This document shows positions 1 through 13,597 of a stretch of DNA of 64,000 nt, in pieces. The stretch is taken from NCBI GenBank assembly GCA_037576195.1, contig CM075104.1, positions 4,470,775 to 4,534,774 on the forward strand, in the 5' to 3' direction. The position numbers were made by a program, and so were the translations under genes. Source of the DNA: Phytoseiulus persimilis. Lineage: Eukaryota > Arthropoda > Arachnida > Mesostigmata > Phytoseiidae. Position 1 is the stretch's first letter; every line of letters starts with the position of its first letter. Under the pieces are notes generated by a model, which searched no databases, was not told the origin of the DNA, and worked only from the letters and a program-made list of their open reading frames with translations.

Positions 1-2935
1 GCAGGACGACTCGGCGCAGAAGACTTGGCGCAGACAGCTTGACGCGAACCTTCACGCTACCGATCAAGCCTATGCTCTCGCCGACAAGGTTGAGTTCCGA
101 AGGAGCCACTAGACTCCGAATCGGAATCCGAATGGTAACTATTACCTGGGTGAACCGTTATCTGAGGGAGAATTCACCGAATGATGGATCTGATATTTCA
201 GGTATTCCAAGGTGGTCTCGTCAAGACAGCTGACCATTCGGTCCTAAATGAGCCAGGAGCTTTCACACTCAGGAACACCTCAGATAATCAATCTTCCTGA
301 TGGGAAGTCCCCTTGATCAATTAAAATGAGCATTCTGACGTAGCTCCACAATGATTGCTACTCATGATGAATCAAAACTCAATCCTGTCGTGAGTACTAC
401 TTCCGGCTCGGTGATCGAAGTCCAACCCGGAGAAATCGGCGCGATTTGGAACATCCTCAAATTTCGTAGACGAGTCGCTAAGTAGAATGAAAGGTTCCGA
501 AAACTTTGCTCCCAGCGAGGGCAAAGCGACTGTTGCAGGCTTTGTCCCTGTCGCGAGGAACCAGGTTTCTGTCAAACACATAACGCTCGCTCTCATTACA
601 ACCGAGTCAGTCATCGAATCATGTCAATGGGCACTTGAGCTCTAAACATTGAAATTGAGCAGGATTGAGGTCTGTTCTTGCGAGAAAGCCGCCTCCATGG
701 CAATCGCTCGAAACACTATTCTTAAGAGTTGGCGGTGCCAGGAGCAAAACAAAAACGAAATCCGAATCGGATCTTGTGCAGATGATCAAAAGTCGGAGTC
801 GCCCTACGTCGGCTCCATGAAAAGCTAGTATGTCCGCAAGACTCTGAGGCACATGCTGGGGGCTTCCGCCCGCCTATTCATCAGACGTGATAGTTGGAGC
901 AGGACTGACTTGTTCGATTCGTCTCAGGGTAGTGCCCTGTGGAGCACAGGGGCGAAAGACACCGGCTTGATCTCGCGAGAGATTCCTCTGACGCGGGCTC
1001 GATCCTCGGCGTACGCAAATATGGCTGCTCAAAGCTCCGCTCGATATTTTGGACCCCTTCTCCGGAAAAGACCGCAGATGCATCGGGAAAATGTGGTCCT
1101 TAGTCAGAGTGAGGAGTGTCAGCAACTGTACGCGGTTCCTCCCGTGGTCTACAGAGCCGGGTTACCCCTGCCGAACTCGGTCTGAGAGTCTTAGACCTCT
1201 CCAGATTTCACGACGTCGAATCCCGAACCTCAGGGGACCGCTGAGAACTTGAGCGATTCCTGCAGCCATATCAGCTCTTGCCCCTGTGCTATTCAGATTG
1301 CGGTTCCTTGAGAGCTCGGAGGACTCATTGCCAATGAGTCATTGGTACCACAGAGCCGATCCGATGATCCTTCCAAGGTCAATGTTGAGGGCTGCTGGAC
1401 CAATGCTGCGATTTTCATTTGATCCTGCCATGCGCAAACTTTGGCACCTTAGGGCGAGGTTCTTCATCAGGGTGATTTGGTGAATCGTGGAGTTCACGTA
1501 ATTTTATTTCACGAGGATGCTGCCAGTGAGTCCCGACCGGATTTCTTGGGCAATACCGGGGACTAAAGCCAGAAAGCCGGCCGCTTCCGTTGCGAGGAGA
1601 TGACCTCAGCAGTCTGCCACTCATACCACGACCATCGATAGAGTGGCATCAGGTGCTATTGAGTTACTAACATTCGCACCAAATCGTAGTTGAGCGTTTG
1701 ATGATCCTTACCCGGGTAACATCCCATCACAACTCTTCGCAATCCCTCAAGGGGACTACCCTGTATGATTTCACGATATTTCGATTTTCTTCTACAAGAA
1801 ACGAGGCTGTTGAAATCGATGCCCTCTTAGGCAGTAGCCAGCTTGGTCTCTGAGCTCTATTTGCGGGGGAAGAAAACGAATTCGTCGCAGTGGTTTTCTC
1901 GCTGTGGTCACTAACCCGTCCCTATGACAAAAAACTGCGGGACACGTCACTCTCGAACGATGCATCTGGAAAGAGCGAGATGGCTAGCGGATATCCTCTA
2001 AACGATGGTCGAGGCCCCAAACCAGGATGACCACGATCAGACAAGATGGAGCGCAACAAAAAAAAAACACCTGATTTCCTCTTCAACACATGGAAGGCTT
2101 GCTGTTGAAGGATTTCCGCCATTATAGCGGAGGCTGGCTCATACCCTCGAGTCACTCTACATGTTGGCAGGATGAAAAAAAATCTGTAGCCAACACACTT
2201 CCGTGTCCAGCGATGAAAAAAAATAAGGTTTCGAGAAAATGAGCCTCAAAGCTCCTCCCGACTTCGAAGTCAGAGGAATCATAACATGTAGGATGATCTG
2301 AGAGTATTCGCTAGGCCCTCGCACAAGAATGACGAGAATCCTTCGTGTCGCTTCTTTCGGATTCTCTCTTTTCGCCGGGTCTACTGATTTAGACCACAAC
2401 AAGAACACCACTGCGACAACTTTATTGTGTTGTTGTCGCGCAGAGGGTATCGCATTGAATGGCCTCGTTTGTTGTGAGAAATTATCGAAACATCGAGAAA
2501 TCACACAGAAAAGCAGCCTATCGCATGGGAACGTGCCAGTGTGGGTTTCCGAGTTTTCGATATTCCTCTAAAGCCTACCAGCACGAAAACAAACAGCACT
2601 CTCCTGTGTTCTTCTCCTCCTCGTTCCCGGAATCATAGAGGAAAATTGAGCCTTTGTTTCCTCCTTTGTAAAAGTCCATTCCACTTCGTAGAGAAACTGT
2701 GCGACCGGAACTGTTACTTGACGGTGTAGTGAGTTTCATCGAAGCGAAGGCCCATCTACTGAGCCTCGAACGTTATGGACTGGATCCGTTCAATTGCGTC
2801 AAAAAATGCCGATTTTCGTTCTTCGGGTCATTCTGCGATTCTAGAATTTCTGTCGCAAGCTTTGCATCCTTATCCTTACTAAATATAATCGGCTTAGTCT
2901 GTCAGTTTGTCCGCACTTTTTCTGGAAGACACGAA
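1..2935. other. Unassigned left flank
   Basis: No domain, RNA gene or transposon end is recognised here. Open frames on both strands are at most about 115 codons, overlap each other on opposite strands and show no familiar motif. The frame that runs from about 2699 into the tandem array begins in this flank, but its unique part has no recognisable domain. Confidence 0.5.
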
Positions 2936-4012
2936 GGTGATTCCGAGACCAATCTGAACATACTCTCCCGAGTCTGGAGAGGTGATTCCGGTACGAGTCT
3001 GACTATTCTTTTCAAAAGCTGGAGGGGTGATTCTAGAACCAATCTGAACATACTTTTCAAAACGTGGAGGGGTGATTTCGGAACCGATCTGACCATTACT
3101 TTCCAACTCTGGAGGGGTGATTCCGAGACCAATCTGACCATTACATTCCAACTCTGGGGTGGTGATTCCGAGACCAATCTGAGCATTACTTTCCAACTCT
3201 GGGGGGGTGATTCCGAGACCAGTCTGAGCATTACTTCCCAACTCTGGAGGGATGATTCCGAGACCAATCTGACCATTACATTCCAACTCTGGGGTGGTGA
3301 TTCCGAGACCAATCTGAGCATTACTTTCCAACTCTGGAGGGGTGATTCTGAGACCAATCTGAGCATTACTCTCCAACTCTGGAGGGGTGATTCCGAGACC
3401 AGTCTGAGCATTACTTTCCAACTCTGGAGGGATGATTCCGAGACCAATCTGACCATTACATTCCAACTCTGGGGTGGTGATTCCGAGACCAATCTGAGCA
3501 TTACTTTCCAACTCTGGGGGGGTGATTCTGGGACCAATCTGAGCATTACTCTCCAACTCTGGAGGGGTGATTCCGAGACCAATCTGACCATTACATTCCA
3601 ACTCTGGGGTGGTGATTCCGAGACCAATCTGAGCATTACTTTCCAACTCTGGGGGGGTGATTCTGAGACCAATCTGAGCATTACTCTCCAACTCTGGAGG
3701 GGTGATTCCGAGACCAGTCTGAGCATTACTTTCCAACTCTGGAGGGATGATTCCGAGACCAATCTGACCATTACTTCCCAACTCTGGAGGGATGATTCCG
3801 AGACCAATCTGACCATTACTTTCCAACTCTGGGGGCAGGTGATTCCGAGACCAGTCTGAGCATTACTTCCCAACTCTGGAGGGATGGTTCCGAGACCAAT
3901 CTGAGCATTACTTTCCAACTCTGGGGGGGTGATTCCGAGACCAATCTGACCATTACTTTCCAACTCTGGGGTGGTGATTCCGAGACCAATCTGAGCATTA
4001 CTTTCCAACTCT

Positions 4013-4035
4013 GGGGGGGGGGGGGGGGGGGGGGG
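4013..4035 (+). repeat. G-run of 23
   Basis: Expanded guanine run at the end of one minisatellite unit. Most units have 4-8 G at this place. The run is directly readable. Homologous expanded runs occur at 6496, 8433 and 10868, one per higher-order block. Confidence 0.9.
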
Positions 4036-4236
4036 TGATTCCGAGACCAATCTGACCATTACTTTCCAACTCTGGGGTGGTGATTCCGAGACCAATCTGA
4101 GCATTACTTTCCAACTCTGGGGGGTGATTCCGAGACCAATCTGAGCATTACTTTCAAACTCTGGGGGGGTGATTCCGAGACCAATCTGAGCATTACTTTC
4201 CAACTCTGGGGGGTGATTCCGAGACCAATCTGAGCA

Positions 4237-6714
4237 TTACTTTCCAACTCTGGGGGGTGATTCCGAGACCAATCTGAGCATTACTTTCCAACTCTGGGGG
4301 GGTGATTCCGAGACCAATCTGAGCATTACTTTCCAACTCTGGGGGGTGATTCCGAGACCAATCTGAGCATTACTTTCCAACTCTGGGGGGGTGATTCCGA
4401 GACCAATCTGAGCATTACTTTCCAACTCTGGGGGGGTGATTCCGAGACCAATCTGAGCATTACTTTCCAACTCTGGGGGGTGATTCCGAGACCAATCTGA
4501 GCATTACTTTCCAACTCTGGGGGGGTGATTCCGAGACCAATCTGAGCATTACTTTCCAACTCTGGGGGGTGATTCCGAGACCAATCTGAGCATTACTTTC
4601 CAACTCTGGGGTGGTGATTCCGAGACCAATCTGACCATTACATTCCAACTCTGGGGGGGTGATTCTGAGACCAATCTGAGCATTACTCTCCAACTCTGGA
4701 GGGGTGATTCCGAGACCAGTCTGAGCATTACTTTCCAACTCTGGAGGGTGATTCCGAGACCAATCTGAGCATTACTTTCCAACTCTGGGGGGGTGATTCC
4801 GAGAACAGTCTGAGCATTACTTCCCAACTCTGGAGGGATGATTCCGAGACCAATCTGAGCATTACTTTCCAACTCTGGGGGGGTGATTCCGAGACCAATC
4901 TGAGCATTACTTTCCAACTCTGGGGGGTGATTCCGAGACCAATCTGAGCATTACTTTCCAACTCTGGGGGGTGATTCCGAGACCAATCTGAGCATTACTT
5001 TCCAACTCTGGGGGGGTGATTCCGAGACCAATCTGAGCATTACTTTCCAACTCTGGGGGTGATTCCGAGACCAGTCTGAGCATTCCTTTCCAACTCTGCA
5101 GGGGTGATTCCGAGACCAATCTAAGCATTACTTTCCAACTCTGGAGGGGTGATTCCGAGACCAATCTGAGCATTAATTTCCAACTTTGGAGTGGTGATTC
5201 CGAGACCAGTCTGAGCATTACTTTCCAACTCTGGAGGGATGATTCCGAGACCAATCTGACCATTACTTTCCAACTCTGGGGGCAGGTGATTCCGAGAACA
5301 GTCTGAGCATTACTTCCCAACTCTGGAGGGATGATTCCGAGACCAATCTGAGCATTACTTTCCAACTCTGGGGGGGTGATTCCGAGACCAATCTGAGCAT
5401 TACTTTCCAACTCTGGGGGGTGATTCCGAGACCAATCTGAGCATTACTTTCCAACTCTGGGGGGTGATTCCGAGACCAATCTGAGCATTACTTTCCAACT
5501 CTGGGGGGGTGATTCCGAGACCAATCTGACCATTACTTTCCAACTCTTGAGGGGTGATTCTGAGACCAATCTGAGCATTACTTCCCAACTCTGGAGTGGT
5601 GATTCCGAGACCAGTCTGAGCATTACTTTCCAACTCTGGAGGGATGATTCCGAGACCAGTCTGACCATTACTTCCCAACTCTGGAGGGATGATTCCGAGA
5701 CCAATCTGACCATTACTTTCCAACTCTGGGGGCAGGTGATTCCGAGAACAGTCTGAGCATTACTTCCCAACTCTGGAGGGATGATTCCGAGACCAATCTG
5801 AGCATTACTTTCCAACTCTGGGGGGTGATTCCGAGACCAATCTGAGCATTACTTTCCAACTCTGGGGGGGTGATTCCGAGACCAATCTGAGCATTACTTT
5901 CCAACTCTGGGGGGGTGATTCCGAGACCAATCTGACCACTACTTTCCAACTCTGGGGTGGTGATTCCGAGACCAATCTGACCATTACTTTCCAACTCTGG
6001 GGTGGTGATTCCGAGACCAATCTGAGCATTACTCTCCAACTCTGGAGGGGTGATTCCGAGACCAATCTGACCATTACATTCCAACTCTGGGGTGGTGATT
6101 CCGAGACCAATCTGAGCATTACTTTCCAACTCTGGGGGGGTGATTCTGAGACCAATCTGAGCATTACTCTCCAACTCTGGAGGGGTGATTCCGAGACCAG
6201 TCTGAGCATTACTTTCCAACTCTGGAGGGATGATTCCGAGACCAATCTGACCATTACTTCCCAACTCTGGAGGGATGATTCCGAGACCAATCTGACCATT
6301 ACTTTCCAACTCTGGGGGCAGGTGATTCCGAGACCAGTCTGAGCATTACTTCCCAACTCTGGAGGGATGGTTCCGAGACCAATCTGAGCATTACTTTCCA
6401 ACTCTGGGGGGGTGATTCCGAGACCAATCTGACCATTACTTTCCAACTCTGGGGTGGTGATTCCGAGACCAATCTGAGCATTACTTTCCAACTCTGGGGG
6501 GGGGGGGGGGGGGTGATTCCGAGACCAATCTGACCATTACTTTCCAACTCTGGGGTGGTGATTCCGAGACCAATCTGAGCATTACTTTCCAACTCTGGGG
6601 GGTGATTCCGAGACCAATCTGAGCATTACTTTCAAACTCTGGGGGGGTGATTCCGAGACCAATCTGAGCATTACTTTCCAACTCTGGGGGGTGATTCCGA
6701 GACCAATCTGAGCA
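4237..6714. repeat. Higher-order repeat block 1 (about 2478 bp)
   Basis: The pattern of variant units starting at 4237 recurs at 6715, 8654 and 11093, which defines blocks far longer than the basic unit. Block 1 has about 55 units. Distinctive unit series at 4460-4738, 4549-4917 and 4907-5410 return at +2478 in block 2. The 5400-5723 and 5713-6309 series return in block 3 at +4372. A long G-run at 6496-6513 lies near the block end. Confidence 0.9.
6496..6513 (+). repeat. G-run of 18
   Basis: Expanded guanine run in block 1, in the position equivalent to 4013-4035. Confidence 0.9.
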
Positions 6715-8653
6715 TTACTTTCCAACTCTGGGGGGTGATTCCGAGACCAATCTGAGCATTACTTTCCAACTCTGGGGGGGTGATTCCGAGACCAATCTGA
6801 GCATTACTTTCCAACTCTGGGGGGTGATTCCGAGACCAATCTGAGCATTACTTTCCAACTCTGGGGGGGTGATTCCGAGACCAATCTGAGCATTACTTTC
6901 CAACTCTGGGGGGGTGATTCCGAGACCAATCTGAGCATTACTTTCCAACTCTGGGGGGTGATTCCGAGACCAATCTGAGCATTACTTTCCAACTCTGGGG
7001 GGGTGATTCCGAGACCAATCTGAGCATTACTTTCCAACTCTGGGGGGTGATTCCGAGACCAATCTGAGCATTACTTTCCAACTCTGGGGTGGTGATTCCG
7101 AGACCAATCTGACCATTACATTCCAACTCTGGGGGGGTGATTCTGAGACCAATCTGAGCATTACTCTCCAACTCTGGAGGGGTGATTCCGAGACCAGTCT
7201 GAGCATTACTTTCCAACTCTGGAGGGTGATTCCGAGACCAATCTGAGCATTACTTTCCAACTCTGGGGGGGTGATTCCGAGAACAGTCTGAGCATTACTT
7301 CCCAACTCTGGAGGGATGATTCCGAGACCAATCTGAGCATTACTTTCCAACTCTGGGGGGGTGATTCCGAGACCAATCTGAGCATTACTTTCCAACTCTG
7401 GGGGGTGATTCCGAGACCAATCTGAGCATTACTTTCCAACTCTGGGGGGTGATTCCGAGACCAATCTGAGCATTACTTTCCAACTCTGGGGGGGTGATTC
7501 CGAGACCAATCTGAGCATTACTTTCCAACTCTGGGGGTGATTCCGAGACCAGTCTGAGCATTCCTTTCCAACTCTGCAGGGGTGATTCCGAGACCAATCT
7601 AAGCATTACTTTCCAACTCTGGAGGGGTGATTCCGAGACCAATCTGAGCATTAATTTCCAACTTTGGAGTGGTGATTCCGAGACCAGTCTGAGCATTACT
7701 TTCCAACTCTGGAGGGATGATTCCGAGACCAATCTGACCATTACTTTCCAACTCTGGGGGCAGGTGATTCCGAGAACAGTCTGAGCATTACTTCCCAACT
7801 CTGGAGGGATGATTCCGAGACCAATCTGAGCATTACTTTCCAACTCTGGGGGGGTGATTCCGAGACCAATCTGAGCATTACTTTCCAACTCTGGGGGGTG
7901 ATTCCGAGACCAATCTGAGCATTACTTTCCAACTCTGGGGGGTGATTCCGAGACCAATCTGAGCATTACTTTCCAACTCTGGGGGGGTGATTCCGAGACC
8001 AATCTGACCATTACATTCCAACTCTGGGGTGGTGATTCCGAGACCAATCTGAGCATTACTTCCCAACTCTGGAGTGGTGATTCTGAGACCAATCTGAGCA
8101 TTACTCTCCAACTCTGGAGGGGTGATTCCGAGACCAGTCTGAGCATTACTTTCCAACTCTGGAGGGATGATTCCGAGACCAATCTGACCATTACTTCCCA
8201 ACTCTGGAGGGATGATTCCGAGACCAATCTGACCATTACTTTCCAACTCTGGGGGCAGGTGATTCCGAGACCAGTCTGAGCATTACTTCCCAACTCTGGA
8301 GGGATGGTTCCGAGACCAATCTGAGCATTACTTTCCAACTCTGGGGGGGTGATTCCGAGACCAATCTGACCATTACTTTCCAACTCTGGGGTGGTGATTC
8401 CGAGACCAATCTGAGCATTACTTTCCAACTCTGGGGGGGGGGGGGGGGGGGGTGATTCCGAGACCAATCTGACCATTACTTTCCAACTCTGGGGTGGTGA
8501 TTCCGAGACCAATCTGAGCATTACTTTCCAACTCTGGGGGGTGATTCCGAGACCAATCTGAGCATTACTTTCAAACTCTGGGGGGGTGATTCCGAGACCA
8601 ATCTGAGCATTACTTTCCAACTCTGGGGGGTGATTCCGAGACCAATCTGAGCA
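6715..8653. repeat. Higher-order repeat block 2 (about 1939 bp)
   Basis: This block begins with the same unit series as block 1 and matches it in order through about 7888. It then lacks roughly 540 bp, about twelve units, that are present in blocks 1 and 3. Its long G-run is at 8433-8452. The difference is close to a whole number of units, which fits loss by unequal crossing-over. Confidence 0.88.
8433..8452 (+). repeat. G-run of 20
   Basis: Expanded guanine run in block 2, in the same unit context as the others. Confidence 0.9.
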
Positions 8654-11092
8654 TTACTTTCCAACTCTGGGGGGTGATTCCGAGACCAATCTGAGCATTA
8701 CTTTCCAACTCTGGGGGGGTGATTCCGAGACCAATCTGAGCATTACTTTCCAACTCTGGGGGGTGATTCCGAGACCAATCTGAGCATTACTTTCCAACTC
8801 TGGGGGGGTGATTCCGAGACCAATCTGAGCATTACTTTCCAACTCTGGGGGGGTGATTCCGAGACCAATCTGAGCATTACTTTCCAACTCTGGGGGGTGA
8901 TTCCGAGACCAATCTGAGCATTACTTTCCAACTCTGGGGGGGTGATTCCGAGACCAATCTGAGCATTACTTTCCAACTCTGGGGGGTGATTCCGAGACCA
9001 ATCTGAGCATTACTTTCCAACTCTGGGGTGGTGATTCCGAGACCAATCTGACCATTACATTCCAACTCTGGGGGGGTGATTCTGAGACCAATCTGAGCAT
9101 TACTCTCCAACTCTGGAGGGGTGATTCCGAGACCAGTCTGAGCATTACTTTCCAACTCTGGAGGGTGATTCCGAGACCAATCTGAGCATTACTTTCCAAC
9201 TCTGGGGGGGTGATTCCGAGAACAGTCTGAGCATTACTTCCCAACTCTGGAGGGATGATTCCGAGACCAATCTGAGCATTACTTTCCAACTCTGGGGGGG
9301 TGATTCCGAGACCAATCTGAGCATTACTTTCCAACTCTGGGGGGTGATTCCGAGACCAATCTGAGCATTACTTTCCAACTCTGGGGGGTGATTCCGAGAC
9401 CAATCTGAGCATTACTTTCCAACTCTGGGGGGGTGATTCCGAGACCAATCTGAGCATTACTTTCCAACTCTGGGGGTGATTCCGAGACCAGTCTGAGCAT
9501 TCCTTTCCAACTCTGCAGGGGTGATTCCGAGACCAATCTAAGCATTACTTTCCAACTCTGGAGGGGTGATTCCGAGACCAATCTGAGCATTAATTTCCAA
9601 CTTTGGAGTGGTGATTCCGAGACCAGTCTGAGCATTACTTTCCAACTCTGGGGGCAGGTGATTCCGAGAACAGTCTGAGCATTACTTCCCAACTCTGGAG
9701 GGATGATTCCGAGACCAATCTGAGCATTACTTTCCAACTCTGGGGGGGTGATTCCGAGACCAATCTGAGCATTACTTTCCAACTCTGGGGGGTGATTCCG
9801 AGACCAATCTGAGCATTACTTTCCAACTCTGGGGGGTGATTCCGAGACCAATCTGAGCATTACTTTCCAACTCTGGGGGGGTGATTCCGAGACCAATCTG
9901 ACCATTACTTTCCAACTCTTGAGGGGTGATTCTGAGACCAATCTGAGCATTACTTCCCAACTCTGGAGTGGTGATTCCGAGACCAGTCTGAGCATTACTT
10001 TCCAACTCTGGAGGGATGATTCCGAGACCAGTCTGACCATTACTTCCCAACTCTGGAGGGATGATTCCGAGACCAATCTGACCATTACTTTCCAACTCTG
10101 GGGGCAGGTGATTCCGAGAACAGTCTGAGCATTACTTCCCAACTCTGGAGGGATGATTCCGAGACCAATCTGAGCATTACTTTCCAACTCTGGGGGGTGA
10201 TTCCGAGACCAATCTGAGCATTACTTTCCAACTCTGGGGGGGTGATTCCGAGACCAATCTGAGCATTACTTTCCAACTCTGGGGGGGTGATTCCGAGACC
10301 AATCTGACCACTACTTTCCAACTCTGGGGTGGTGATTCCGAGACCAATCTGACCATTACTTTCCAACTCTGGGGTGGTGATTCCGAGACCAATCTGAGCA
10401 TTACTCTCCAACTCTGGAGGGGTGATTCCGAGACCAATCTGACCATTACATTCCAACTCTGGGGTGGTGATTCCGAGACCAATCTGAGCATTACTTTCCA
10501 ACTCTGGGGGGGTGATTCTGAGACCAATCTGAGCATTACTCTCCAACTCTGGAGGGGTGATTCCGAGACCAGTCTGAGCATTACTTTCCAACTCTGGAGG
10601 GATGATTCCGAGACCAATCTGACCATTACTTCCCAACTCTGGAGGGATGATTCCGAGACCAATCTGACCATTACTTTCCAACTCTGGGGGCAGGTGATTC
10701 CGAGACCAGTCTGAGCATTACTTCCCAACTCTGGAGGGATGGTTCCGAGACCAATCTGAGCATTACTTTCCAACTCTGGGGGGGTGATTCCGAGACCAAT
10801 CTGACCATTACTTTCCAACTCTGGGGTGGTGATTCCGAGACCAATCTGAGCATTACTTTCCAACTCTGGGGGGGGGGGGGGGGGGGGGGGGTGATTCCGA
10901 GACCAATCTGACCATTACTTTCCAACTCTGGGGTGGTGATTCCGAGACCAATCTGAGCATTACTTTCCAACTCTGGGGGGTGATTCCGAGACCAATCTGA
11001 GCATTACTTTCAAACTCTGGGGGGGTGATTCCGAGACCAATCTGAGCATTACTTTCCAACTCTGGGGGGTGATTCCGAGACCAATCTGAGCA
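8654..11092. repeat. Higher-order repeat block 3 (about 2439 bp)
   Basis: This block repeats the block 1 series. The segment 9324-9782 is one 45-bp unit shorter than its counterparts at 4907-5410, 7385-7888 and 11763-12266. The segments 9772-10095 and 10085-10681 match block 1 positions 5400-5723 and 5713-6309. Its G-run at 10868-10891 (24 G) is the longest in the array. Confidence 0.88.
10868..10891 (+). repeat. G-run of 24
   Basis: Longest guanine run in the array, in block 3. The length differs from 18, 20 and 23 in the sister blocks, so it changes faster than the surrounding sequence, or was hard to read during sequencing. Confidence 0.9.
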
Positions 11093-12860
11093 TTACTTTC
11101 CAACTCTGGGGGGTGATTCCGAGACCAATCTGAGCATTACTTTCCAACTCTGGGGGGGTGATTCCGAGACCAATCTGAGCATTACTTTCCAACTCTGGGG
11201 GGTGATTCCGAGACCAATCTGAGCATTACTTTCCAACTCTGGGGGGGTGATTCCGAGACCAATCTGAGCATTACTTTCCAACTCTGGGGGGGTGATTCCG
11301 AGACCAATCTGAGCATTACTTTCCAACTCTGGGGGGTGATTCCGAGACCAATCTGAGCATTACTTTCCAACTCTGGGGGGGTGATTCCGAGACCAATCTG
11401 AGCATTACTTTCCAACTCTGGGGGGTGATTCCGAGACCAATCTGAGCATTACTTTCCAACTCTGGGGTGGTGATTCCGAGACCAATCTGACCATTACATT
11501 CCAACTCTGGGGGGGTGATTCTGAGACCAATCTGAGCATTACTCTCCAACTCTGGAGGGGTGATTCCGAGACCAGTCTGAGCATTACTTTCCAACTCTGG
11601 AGGGTGATTCCGAGACCAATCTGAGCATTACTTTCCAACTCTGGGGGGGTGATTCCGAGAACAGTCTGAGCATTACTTCCCAACTCTGGAGGGATGATTC
11701 CGAGACCAATCTGAGCATTACTTTCCAACTCTGGGGGGGTGATTCCGAGACCAATCTGAGCATTACTTTCCAACTCTGGGGGGTGATTCCGAGACCAATC
11801 TGAGCATTACTTTCCAACTCTGGGGGGTGATTCCGAGACCAATCTGAGCATTACTTTCCAACTCTGGGGGGGTGATTCCGAGACCAATCTGAGCATTACT
11901 TTCCAACTCTGGGGGTGATTCCGAGACCAGTCTGAGCATTCCTTTCCAACTCTGCAGGGGTGATTCCGAGACCAATCTAAGCATTACTTTCCAACTCTGG
12001 AGGGGTGATTCCGAGACCAATCTGAGCATTAATTTCCAACTTTGGAGTGGTGATTCCGAGACCAGTCTGAGCATTACTTTCCAACTCTGGAGGGATGATT
12101 CCGAGACCAATCTGACCATTACTTTCCAACTCTGGGGGCAGGTGATTCCGAGAACAGTCTGAGCATTACTTCCCAACTCTGGAGGGATGATTCCGAGACC
12201 AATCTGAGCATTACTTTCCAACTCTGGGGGGGTGATTCCGAGACCAATCTGAGCATTACTTTCCAACTCTGGGGGGTGATTCCGAGACCAATCTGAGCAT
12301 TACTTTCCAACTCTGGGGGGTGATTCCGAGACCAATCTGAGCATTACTTTCCAACTCTGGGGGGGTGATTCCGAGACCAATCTGACCATTACTTTCCAAC
12401 TCTTGAGGGGTGATTCTGAGACCAATCTGAGCATTACTTCCCAACTCTGGAGTGGTGATTCCGAGACCAGTCTGAGCATTACTTTCCAACTCTGGAGGGA
12501 TGATTCCGAGACCAGTCTGACCATTACTTCCCAACTCTGGAGGGATGATTCCGAGACCAATCTGACCATTACTTTCCAACTCTGGGGGCAGGTGATTCCG
12601 AGAACAGTCTGAGCATTACTTCCCAACTCTGGAGGGATGATTCCGAGACCAATCTGAGCATTACTTTCCAACTCTGGGGGGTGATTCCGAGACCAATCTG
12701 AGCATTACTTTCCAACTCTGGGGGGGTGATTCCGAGACCAATCTGAGCATTACTTTCCAACTCTGGGGGGGTGATTCCGAGACCAATCTGACCACTACTT
12801 TCCAACTCTGGGGTGGTGATTCCGAGACCAATCTGACCATTACTTTCCAACTCTGGGGTT
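11093..12860. repeat. Higher-order repeat block 4, truncated
   Basis: The block starts with the same unit series and follows block 3 through the 12256-12579 segment. It breaks at about 12856, where a unit is cut short and CTCTGGGGT runs straight into TCTGGAGGG. About five units present at the corresponding place in block 3 are missing. Beyond this the array continues with related but less regular order to 16200. Confidence 0.8.
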
Positions 12861-13583
12861 CTGGAGGGATGATTCCGAGACCAATCTGACCATTACTTCC
12901 CAACTCTGGAGGGATGATTCCGAGACCAATCTGACCATTACTTTCCAACTCTGGGGGCAGGTGATCCCGAGAACAGTCTGAGCATTACTTCCCAACTCTG
13001 GAGGGATGATTCCGAGACCAATCTGAGCATTACTTTCCAACTCTGGGGGGGTGATTCCGAGACCAATCTGAGCATTACTTTCCAACTCTGGGGGGTGATT
13101 CCGAGACCAATCTGAGCATTACTTTCCAACTCTGGGGGGTGATTCCGAGACCAATCTGAGCATTACTTTCCAACTCTGGGGGGGTGATTCCGAGACCAAT
13201 CTGACCATTACTTTCCAACTCTTGAGGGGTGATTCTGAGACCAATCTGAGCATTACTCTCCAACTCTGGAGTGGTGATTCCGAGACCAGTCTGAGCATTA
13301 CTTTCCAACTCTGGAGGGATGATTCCGAGACCAGTCTGACCATTACTTCCCAACTCTGGAGGGATGATTCCGAGACCAATCTGACCATTACTTTCCAACT
13401 CTGGGGGCAGGTGATTCCGAGAACAGTCTGAGCATTACTCCCCAACTCTGGAGGGATGATTCCGAGACCAATCTGAGCATTACTTTCCAACTCTTGGGGG
13501 GTGATTCCGAGACCAGTCTGAGCATTACTTTCCAACTCTGGGGGGTGATTCCGAGACCAATCTGAGCATTACTTTCCAACTCT

Positions 13584-13597
13584 GGGGGGGGGGGGGG
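13584..13597 (+). repeat. G-run of 14
   Basis: Expanded guanine run in the less regular right part of the array. Confidence 0.9.

Noticed and set aside
2699-3859. 386-codon plus-strand frame as a gene
   Set aside because: It is open only because 45-bp units lack stops in this frame. The unique leader shows no domain and no splice context.
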